Source: Bacillota bacterium
GTDB taxonomy: Bacteria; Bacillota; Sulfobacillia; Sulfobacillales; Sulfobacillaceae
DNA length: 13,834 nt
NCBI GenBank assembly: GCA_023381095.1
Contig: JAMCTO010000182.1
Location: forward strand, 1-13,834
Direction of reading: 5' to 3'
Below, piece by piece: positions 7,978-13,281 of the stretch. Under the pieces are notes generated by a model, which was given only the letters and a program-made list of their open reading frames with translations, was not told where the DNA came from and did not search any database. Numbering within the stretch: the stretch's first letter is position 1; every line of letters starts with the position of its first letter. Position numbers and translations under genes: made by a program.

Positions 7978-8726
7978 GAATCAGACTCCTCCTTAACAAC
8001 CAGGTTAGTTAATACACCCAGTTTTTCTACAGTGCACTCCATGAGGTCCCCGGGCACCACGGGCGAAATGCCGTCGGGAGTGCCGGTGAGGATAACGTCA
8101 CCAGGGGCCAAGGTCATAAACGCCGAAAGATAGGCAATGATGTCGGGAATGGAGTGAATGAGGTGCTCAGTGTTGCCTTGTTGCCGAACGACACCATTGA
8201 CCCGGGTGGCAATGGTCAAGTGACCGGGATCTCCGACCTCATCTGCGGTTACCAGGACAGGACCTAAAGGGCAAAATGTATCAAATCCCTTGGCTCTTAC
8301 CGGAGGACGAAACGTATTGCGGATAAAATCGCGGCAGGTGAAATCATTGACTATGGTATACCCCAGAACAAATTCGAGGGCCTGTTCCGGCGACACTCTC
8401 CGGCACTCCCGGCCGATAACCACGGCAACCTCAGTTTCGTAATGACAATGGGTGGCCCCGGCGGGATATTGAACCGGAGACTGATGCCCGGTCACCGATG
8501 ACGTTGGTTTAAAAAACAGTGCTGGCTCAGGGGGTTCTTCCAATCCCAATTCCGCCGCGTGACCGCCGTAATTCAAGGCTAGACCAATAATGTTGCGCGG
8601 TTCTACCGGGGCCAGCCAATGAACCTGATCCCATTTAAGGCGCCTATGGTCAGGAGTTACCAGTTCATTGTCGATGACCTGAGCAGACTGAATGCGTCCC
8701 TCGGCAAAAAATCGTGCTAACCGCAT
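7974..8726 (-). CDS. hpaG: FAH-family isomerase/decarboxylase of the homoprotocatechuate pathway
   Basis: A 250-residue single-domain fumarylacetoacetate hydrolase-fold protein. The divalent metal site is visible as Glu97 and Glu99 in HYETEVAVVIG and Asp128 in IVNDFTCRD; Lys146 in RAKGFDTF and the C-terminal LTGTPDGISPVVPGD are also family features. In the known pathway this fold decarboxylates 5-oxopent-3-ene-1,2,5-tricarboxylate and isomerises the product. In E. coli two such domains are fused in one protein (HpcE/HpaG). Here only one domain is encoded, so either one step is done elsewhere or this enzyme covers both. Its ATG at 8726 overlaps the stop codon of the DapA-like gene (TAATG), and its own stop overlaps hpaE, giving a coupled trio. 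GAAGGAGGAAG precedes the start. Decarboxylase versus isomerase cannot be decided from sequence alone. Confidence 0.9.
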   Translation of the reverse strand: MRLARFFAEGRIQSAQVIDNELVTPDHRRLKWDQVHWLAPVEPRNIIGLALNYGGHAAELGLEEPPEPALFFKPTSSVTGHQSPVQYPAGATHCHYETEVAVVIGRECRRVSPEQALEFVLGYTIVNDFTCRDFIRNTFRPPVRAKGFDTFCPLGPVLVTADEVGDPGHLTIATRVNGVVRQQGNTEHLIHSIPDIIAYLSAFMTLAPGDVILTGTPDGISPVVPGDLMECTVEKLGVLTNLVVKEESDS

Positions 8727-9643
8727 TAATCGCTTCCTCCTTCTTCCGGCAATACGCCATATTGCCGTAAAACTTTTTCTAGTCCTTGATAATGCTCCTG
8801 AGAAATCGGAGCCAAAGGCAATCGAAGATGCGGACGAATTTTGCCCATCATGCCCAAAGCCGCCTTGAGAGGACCCGGATTAGTTTCCCAGAACAAGGCG
8901 TCATTCAAGGAGTAAAGATAATAGTGGAGCTCCCGCGCCTTTTCCCACTCGCCTTGAACGACCAGATTGTACACATCAGCCACCTGACGCGGTAGAATAT
9001 TGGCGGTGGCGCTAATGTGGCCAGCCCCTCCTAATGTCAGCATGGGATAGCACAACGCTTCAATGCCGGAATAGACCAGAAAGCCCCGGCCCATGAGGTG
9101 TAACACTTTGGTCACTTGTTCGAAATCACGGTTGGATTCTTTAATCCCAATGACGTTGTCTGCCACTTGGCAAATCCGTTTCACCGTGGCTGGTTCGATA
9201 TTGGTGGCCGTGCGCCCAGGGATGTTGTAAATCACGACAGGCAAACTGGTAGACCGCGCCACAGTAGTAAAATATTGGTATAGTCCTTCTTGCGAAGGAC
9301 GATTGTAATACGGCACAATGACCAATACCGCATCGGCGCCCGCCATCTCAGCGCTATGAGTCAGGCGCAGGGTTTCGTCCAAATTCGTGCTGCCGCTTCC
9401 TAACAGTACCGGTACCCGTCCGGCGGCTGTGGCCACTGTGGTACGAAAGATGGCTTCGCGCTCGTCCAAGGTCAAAGAGCTCGGCTCCCCAGTCGTACCG
9501 GTCACCGAAATGCCATGACTGCCTTCTTGAATTTGCCAATTTATGAGATTCTTAAGGGTGTCATGGTCTACTTTATTGGCATCGGTAAACGGCGTAACCA
9601 CTGGTGTAATGGAACCACGCAAACGTTCCTGGATGGACTTCAT
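8726..9643 (-). CDS. dapA: DapA/N-acetylneuraminate lyase-family class I aldolase
   Basis: A 305-residue TIM-barrel protein. The start at ATG 9643 is preferred to the ATG at 9664 because AGAGGAG lies between them at proper spacing. Residues matching the dihydrodipicolinate synthase (DapA) active site are all there: Thr50-Thr51 in GTTGEPS, Tyr113 in PYYNRPSQEG, Tyr139 and Arg144 in YNIPGRT and the Schiff-base Lys168 in IGIKES. By motifs alone it would be called 4-hydroxy-tetrahydrodipicolinate synthase. Its place, second in a homoprotocatechuate operon and coupled to hpaG, suggests instead a catabolic pyruvate-releasing aldolase standing in for HpaI, possibly with the hydration step as well, since hydratase-aldolases occur in this superfamily. 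The catabolic role is inference. A redundant lysine-pathway paralogue remains possible. It lies 36 bases after the regulator gene. Confidence 0.88.
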   Translation of the reverse strand: MKSIQERLRGSITPVVTPFTDANKVDHDTLKNLINWQIQEGSHGISVTGTTGEPSSLTLDEREAIFRTTVATAAGRVPVLLGSGSTNLDETLRLTHSAEMAGADAVLVIVPYYNRPSQEGLYQYFTTVARSTSLPVVIYNIPGRTATNIEPATVKRICQVADNVIGIKESNRDFEQVTKVLHLMGRGFLVYSGIEALCYPMLTLGGAGHISATANILPRQVADVYNLVVQGEWEKARELHYYLYSLNDALFWETNPGPLKAALGMMGKIRPHLRLPLAPISQEHYQGLEKVLRQYGVLPEEGGSD

Positions 9644-9679
9644 CTCTGTCACTCCTCTTGGCATGTGTAATGCTTCATC

Positions 9680-10345
9680 CTATTCCCTGGTCACAGCCGT
9701 CAATCGGCGCTGCCGGCGATGCGCACGATAGGATTCCAAGGTCTGTAGCTGATGATCCTCAACAAGATGCTCGAGTACTTCTTTGGGAGCTTTTTCCAGC
9801 AACGACTGCAAAATTTGGTAATGTTCTTGTAATGAGGCGCGAGCGCGCTCGGGAACCAGAGTAAACATATTGGAACGAACCCGGTCCAGTTTTGCCGCAC
9901 ACGTCGCAATCTGTTCCACCAGATAACGGTTGGGGCACCGTTGACGGATCGTCTGATGAAATTGTCGGTTCAATTCTCCATATGTCCGCAAATCCGCGTG
10001 ATCCAGGGCTTGGTCCATGTGCTGTGCCACCATACGCAATATTTGATAGTCGTCGGGGGTTAGATACGGCGCCGCGAGCGCTGTCGCCCAGCCCTCCAAT
10101 CGCGCCTCCACTGTCAAGACTTCTTCGTAGGTCTTTTCATCGATGCGGCTGACTTGAGCACCGACGTTGGGTTGGAAATCCACTAAATCTTCCGCTTCTA
10201 GACGCCGAATCGCTTCCCGCACCGGAATCGGGCTGACGCCGAATTCACGGGCCAAGGCATCAATAACCAAGCGATAACCTGCGACCAACTCTCCGGATAA
10301 AATACGGCGCCGCAATTCTTGATAAACTTCTTCGGTCTTTGACAC
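9680..10345 (-). CDS. GntR-family (FadR/FCD-type) transcriptional regulator of the hpa operon
   Basis: A 221-residue regulator. Residues about 1-65 form a winged helix-turn-helix with the GntR signature (LAREFGVSPIPVREAIRRLEAEDL split across 31-54). The remainder is an all-helical FCD ligand-binding domain whose three histidines usually hold a metal: His130 (RQFHQT), His175 (QEHYQIL) and His198 (VEDHQLQ). The start is a GTG at 10345, placed ten bases after AAAGGAG; an ATG at 10352 is in another frame. It is the first gene of a same-strand run, 36 bases ahead of the aldolase gene, so it is probably co-transcribed and controls its own operon. The effector is likely a pathway acid such as 4-hydroxyphenylacetate or a cleavage product; this is inference. 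The predicted promoter and palindrome at 10509-10538 are the most likely site of action. Confidence 0.88.
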   Translation of the reverse strand: MSKTEEVYQELRRRILSGELVAGYRLVIDALAREFGVSPIPVREAIRRLEAEDLVDFQPNVGAQVSRIDEKTYEEVLTVEARLEGWATALAAPYLTPDDYQILRMVAQHMDQALDHADLRTYGELNRQFHQTIRQRCPNRYLVEQIATCAAKLDRVRSNMFTLVPERARASLQEHYQILQSLLEKAPKEVLEHLVEDHQLQTLESYRAHRRQRRLTAVTRE

Positions 10346-10394
10346 AGGGCATATACTCCTTTAACCACAAGATTTTCATCCCAACAAAGAAAAC

Positions 10395-10417
10395 GGAGAA
10401 TTGTATTAAGATTCTCC
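10395..10417. repeat. Inverted repeat in the leader of the regulator gene
   Basis: GGAGAAT at 10395-10401 and ATTCTCC at 10411-10417 are perfect inverted copies, 9 bases apart, about 50 bases upstream of the GTG start. On the minus strand they are followed by GTTTTCTTTG, so the structure could be a weak terminator/attenuator in the leader or an operator. Neither role is shown. Confidence 0.4.
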
Positions 10418-10508
10418 TCTCAACAATACGACGCTGACTGTCTCAAGAAATCCTGATGATACCGTCTGGTGATAGTGGCTAGGATAATAATCCCTGGTGT
10501 TAAATAAA

Positions 10509-10538
10509 ATATTACATCATATACGATAAGATATGCAA
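10509..10538 (-). promoter_or_regulatory. Predicted sigma-A-type promoter of the gntR-hpa operon
   Basis: Read on the minus strand, TTGCAT (10538-10533) and TAATAT (10514-10509) are separated by 18 bases. It lies in the only sizeable gap upstream of the seven-gene operon. The implied leader is about 155 bases and contains the inverted repeat at 10395-10417. Prediction by consensus only. Confidence 0.45.
10518..10535. promoter_or_regulatory. Palindrome in the promoter spacer, candidate operator
   Basis: CATAT (10518-10522) and ATATG (10531-10535) are inverted copies with 8 bases between them. The palindrome fills the -35/-10 spacer and overlaps three bases of the -35 hexamer, the usual position for a repressor site. 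The dyad size suits a GntR-family dimer. Binding is inferred. Confidence 0.4.
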
Positions 10539-10575
10539 CGGCGAGGATTACATATTTCCATACTAATCAAAAAAT

Positions 10576-11289
10576 CTACCCCATGGCCAAGTATCCTTCG
10601 GCTAGTGCGTGATGAGCCTCGGCCGACGAGCCCTTAAACACCATTTGGCCATGAACCATGATGTAGGCCCGTGAGGCCAGTGCCAGCGCTTGGGAGACGT
10701 TTTGTTCCACAATCAATATGGTTAGGCCAGAATCTTTGAGTCGGGCTAACGCCTCAAACACCTCTTTGACTATAACGGGTGCTAAGCCCAAGGTGGGTTC
10801 ATCAAGCAACAAGATTTCCAGTCTCGCCATCAGCGCTCTGCCAATGGCCACCATTTGCTGTTCTCCCCCGGATAGCCATCCAGCCTGGCGATGTCGGTGT
10901 TTTAGCAACCCGGGAAAAAGGTCCATACCCTCTGCCACATCGCGTGAGATCCCCACTCCGTGCCGACGCCGATGAAAGGCTCCCAATTGCAAATTGTCTT
11001 CCACCGTCAAATGCGCAAATATCTGGCGTCGTTCAGGTACTAGCGCTAACCCATAATGAATCCTACGGTGGGTTGGAACCCGTGTGATCTCCTGTCCTTG
11101 GACGATAACTTGACCGGTGGGGGATGGATAAAGCCCCATCACCGTTCCCAACAACGTCGATTTCCCGGCGCCATTAGGGCCCAAAAGCGCAACGACTTCG
11201 CCCTTTGCTACGGTCAGCGAACACCCATTTAAGACTTGTACCCGCCCTCGCCTGGTAGTCGTCTCCACTAATTCCAACACGCTGGTCAT
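10576..11289 (-). CDS. livF: LivF-type ABC transporter ATP-binding protein
   Basis: A complete 237-residue ATPase of the branched-chain amino acid/hydrophobic substrate uptake type. Walker A is GPNGAGKST (residues 37-45), the signature is LSGGEQQM (139-146), Walker B is ILLLDEP (159-165), and the switch region reads LIVEQNV (192-198), where LivF proteins carry Gln. PERRQIFAHLTVEDNL is also typical of LivF. It would pair with LivG on the cytoplasmic face of a LivHM permease that takes up amino acids or, in some bacteria, aromatic acids. The ATG at 11289 overlaps the stop of the broken livG (ATGA) but sits only one base after AGGAGG, so the in-frame GTG three codons later may be the true start. 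With livG broken and no permease or binding protein nearby, it may be an orphan or serve another transporter. Confidence 0.88.
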   Translation of the reverse strand: MTSVLELVETTTRRGRVQVLNGCSLTVAKGEVVALLGPNGAGKSTLLGTVMGLYPSPTGQVIVQGQEITRVPTHRRIHYGLALVPERRQIFAHLTVEDNLQLGAFHRRRHGVGISRDVAEGMDLFPGLLKHRHRQAGWLSGGEQQMVAIGRALMARLEILLLDEPTLGLAPVIVKEVFEALARLKDSGLTILIVEQNVSQALALASRAYIMVHGQMVFKGSSAEAHHALAEGYLAMG

Positions 11290-11647
11290 CCCTCCTGCGA
11301 TTGTCCTGGAACGCTATAGCAAACCCCGAGTTTCGATTCCGAGGTCCTCTTCACCAAGATATACCCGCCATCGCGTTGAATCACCTCAGGACGACCATTG
11401 GCTACCACCTGCCCTTCTGCCAATACCACGACCCTGTCCGCGACCGACAAAACGCTGGGCAAATGATGTTCGACCAACAAAACCGTCCGCTGCGCAGCTG
11501 CGCAGTCCGCATTGACCGCACCAGTTCCAGTACCACTTGGGACTCCTGGGCGGTAAGTCCTGACAACGGTTCATCCAACAACACAACCTTCGGATTCAGC
11601 ATTAAGGCTCGATAAATTTCCAACAATTTGCGACCCCGTTTCAACAT
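11286..11647 (-). pseudogene. livG: Truncated and frameshifted LivG-type ABC ATPase
   Basis: Only the C-terminal part of a LivG-like ATPase remains. It starts abruptly near the ABC signature (RKLLEIYRALMLNPK), then has Walker B and D-loop (VVLLDEPLSGLT) and, in another frame, the H-loop (LLVEHHLPSVLSVADRV) and an end that overlaps livF. Walker A and about the first half of the usual 250 residues are absent. The shift between the two frames is explained exactly by an 8-base tandem duplication at 11490-11505; removing one copy restores RTAQ-RTVLLVEHH. A GAGGTG three bases before the ATG at 11647 could still start translation, but the product would lack the nucleotide-binding loop. It is therefore very unlikely to act as an ATPase. 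Confidence 0.85.
11490..11505. repeat. 8-base tandem duplication that breaks livG
   Basis: CTGCGCAG occurs twice head to tail at 11490-11497 and 11498-11505. The unit is itself a perfect palindrome, which favours replication slippage. Since 8 is not a multiple of 3 it shifts the livG frame, and deleting one unit rejoins the two conserved parts. Confidence 0.85.
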
Positions 11648-12267
11648 AGTCACCTCTTCTTTTATATTTTCCCCGCGGAGTGGCATAAACCCAAAATTGC
11701 ATTTTTCAATCGCTTGCTTGGTTAATATGGACAACAAACACGTTTCCGGAAATTGGGTTCCCGATTTGTCCGCACGGGAAATATTACACATCATATTGTC
11801 TTCGATTTCATATATGATCAAGAGTTTTCCCTTAATTCCCCCTTTTCTGTTGAATTAAGATACGTAGGATTACCGTGTATTCTCGTATAGTTCTGTCGTT
11901 TCAATATAAGATGCTATATGATTTGAAACCTGGGACTGCCTCACGTTCTGTTTAATTACCCTGTTTTTCTCAATGATGCCGCAAGAAAACGCGTCGGAGG
12001 GGTGAGGATTTTCGGACGAAACGCACGCCGCCGATGGACGCATAAAAAAGGAACTGCGACGTTGAACCGATCCAGTGGTCTCATGGGACCATTAAGGGCC
12101 TCTGCTGGTTCATCAAACTCCTTAGGCAGATTCAACCTAAAAGCGTCTGAATCCGCGCACACGGCATGTATCTATTGCGTGCCGGCTCATGGCCGAACCG
12201 CAGTCGCTGCTTGGGGTATTCAGAAATTCGCGCCGACGTGCCGCTATAAAACAAAAATGCCAACCTT
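11648..12267. other. Gene-poor, partly AT-rich stretch without a recognisable gene
   Basis: Beyond the livG remnant the minus-strand frame stays open to 11821 but the encoded residues (starting MIIYEIEDNMMCNIS) match no part of an ABC ATPase, and the bases are AT-richer than the neighbours. From 11822 to 12267 there are only short reading frames on both strands with no motif I recognise. A small stem, TGGTC-TCATGG-GACCA, lies around 12074-12089. No insertion sequence ends, tRNA or transposase motif is seen. It may hold eroded DNA left by the event that removed the front of livG. Confidence 0.4.
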
Positions 12268-12306
12268 GGATTACATACAACAGGTATAATGAAGTAACAG
12301 TAATCC
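12268..12306. promoter_or_regulatory. Inverted repeat centred on the -10 box of the HxlR-type gene
   Basis: GGATTAC (12268-12274) and GTAATCC (12300-12306) are perfect inverted copies centred on base 12287, the middle of TATAAT at 12285-12290. A third copy of the core, GATTACA, lies at 12321-12327 and repeats the one at 12269-12275 at a distance of 52 bases, about five helical turns. No good -35 is seen at normal spacing. The arrangement suggests autoregulation by the HxlR protein. Confidence 0.4.
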
Positions 12307-12341
12307 ATAGAGCTTTGGTTGATTACAAAGAGGGTGAAATC

Positions 12342-12686
12342 ATGGGCGATGAAATCTGCCCCGTCGAAACCGCGCTTAGGGTCATTGGCGGCAAGTGGAC
12401 CTTGTTGATTTTAAGGGACTTAATGACGGGCCCCAAGCGTTTTGGCGAATTGCGCAAATCTTTGGGTGGCGTGAGCCCCAAGACGCTTTCACTGCGATTG
12501 CGAGAATTAGAACAGGATGGCATCTTAACCCGTACGGTATACCCCGAGGTTCCTTTACGGGTAGAATATGCATTAACGGATGCTGGCGCTACCCTGTCCG
12601 ATGTCATTGATGTACTTCGTCAATGGGGTGCACAATGGGTCAAGCCCCCTCAGTCTGTGGCGACTACTCATCCGATCCCAAAATAA
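12342..12686 (+). CDS. HxlR-family transcriptional regulator (YodB/CatR-like, N-terminal cysteine)
   Basis: A 114-residue winged helix protein. The ATG at 12342 follows AGAGGGTGAAATC and yields the usual HxlR start MGDEICPVETALRVIGGKW. The recognition region GPKRFGELRKSLGGVSPKTLS (split near residues 30-50), LRLRELEQDGILTR and the wing PEVPLRVEYALT are typical. Cys6 is the position that senses quinones and electrophiles in Bacillus YodB and its relative CatR, which control catechol-related genes. Many HxlR proteins share this cysteine, so sensing here is inference. The gene is transcribed away from the livG/livF/hpa block. TATAAT lies 51 bases upstream of the start, inside an inverted repeat. 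The longer frame back to 12189 lacks a ribosome binding site and adds sequence unlike the family. Target genes are unknown. Confidence 0.88.
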   Translation: MGDEICPVETALRVIGGKWTLLILRDLMTGPKRFGELRKSLGGVSPKTLSLRLRELEQDGILTRTVYPEVPLRVEYALTDAGATLSDVIDVLRQWGAQWVKPPQSVATTHPIPK

Positions 12687-12965
12687 ACTGGACATCAGGC
12701 CGCAGGATTGTTAGCCCCACCTATACAAAATTACAGATTGCAGGCCTGCGCAATCCATCAGTCTGAAAGAGGATGCCCGCAGCATCACCGCCTCCGAAGT
12801 ATATACCAGCGCTTAATCCCCCTTCGCGCGGGTGGGTTTGGGACCATCGGCCCGCCTTCTCGAGCGACTGAGCTCTGTTTGAATGATTTAACGTTGCTGC
12901 AAAATTGCCGAGGGTATCAGGTTCCTAATAAATTTCGCCTTAAGTCGACAAATACCAACAAGGGA
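12687..12965. other. Intergenic stretch between the HxlR gene and the abrB promoter
   Basis: No convincing gene is present. A compact inverted repeat lies shortly after the HxlR stop: GATTGC (12736-12741) and GCAATC (12750-12755), containing the overlapping palindrome GCAGGCCTGC (12740-12749). It could fold as the terminator stem for the HxlR gene, but no T run follows on the plus strand. Short reading frames on both strands lack start signals or motifs. Confidence 0.4.
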
Positions 12966-12995
12966 TTGACTATAAATTGGAATTTCTGGTATAGT
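12966..12995 (+). promoter_or_regulatory. Predicted sigma-A-type promoter of abrB
   Basis: TTGACT (12966-12971) and TATAGT (12990-12995) are separated by 18 bases, a close match to the vegetative consensus. The start codon of abrB lies 37 bases beyond the -10 box, so the leader would be short. Confidence 0.7.
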
Positions 12996-13032
12996 CCTGG
13001 TAGCCAAATGTCGAAGAAGTGAGGTGAACAGA

Positions 13033-13281
13033 ATGAAGTCAACCGGTATTGTCCGTCGGGTGGACGAGCTAGGTCGCGTGGTATTGCCTATCGAACTCCG
13101 ACGCACACTGAACATCAGCGACAAGGATTCTTTGGAAATATACGTAGACGGCGAAAAAATCATCCTACGCAAGTATGAGCCCGCTTGCATTTTTTGTGGC
13201 AACGCGGAGAACATCGAAGTATATCGCGGAAAAAATGTTTGCCACGACTGTGTCGTCAACTTGAACATCGAAGCCGTTTAA
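13033..13281 (+). CDS. abrB: AbrB-family transition-state regulator with C-terminal CxxC pairs
   Basis: An 82-residue DNA-binding protein. The swapped-hairpin AbrB domain is plain (MKSTGIVRRVDELGRVVLPI, then ELRRTLNISDKDSLEIYVDG), nearly as in Bacillus AbrB. The ATG at 13033 is chosen because GAGGTGA ends five bases upstream; a GTG three codons earlier lies inside that site. The C-terminal part differs from Bacillus AbrB: Cys52, Cys55, Cys70 and Cys73 form CxxC-x14-CxxC, which could hold a zinc ion or aid dimerisation. Related AbrB proteins of other Firmicutes have this form. The protein would repress stationary-phase genes by binding flexible AT-rich DNA as a tetramer; its targets are unknown. 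It has its own promoter. Its stop codon overlaps that of rsmI on the other strand by four bases. Confidence 0.93.
   Translation: MKSTGIVRRVDELGRVVLPIELRRTLNISDKDSLEIYVDGEKIILRKYEPACIFCGNAENIEVYRGKNVCHDCVVNLNIEAV

Noticed and set aside
11956..12289. Short overlapping reading frames on both strands as a possible transposase fragment
   Set aside because: No DDE motif, terminal repeat or ribosome binding site; they look like chance open frames.
12820..12870. A T-box or similar leader upstream of abrB
   Set aside because: The GGGTGGGTTTGGGACC stretch only vaguely recalls the T-box core; the antiterminator and terminator pairing is not seen and abrB is not a typical target.
12708..13022. A 104-residue plus-strand reading frame between the HxlR gene and abrB
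   Set aside because: Low-complexity mix of residues, no ribosome binding site, and it runs through the abrB promoter.
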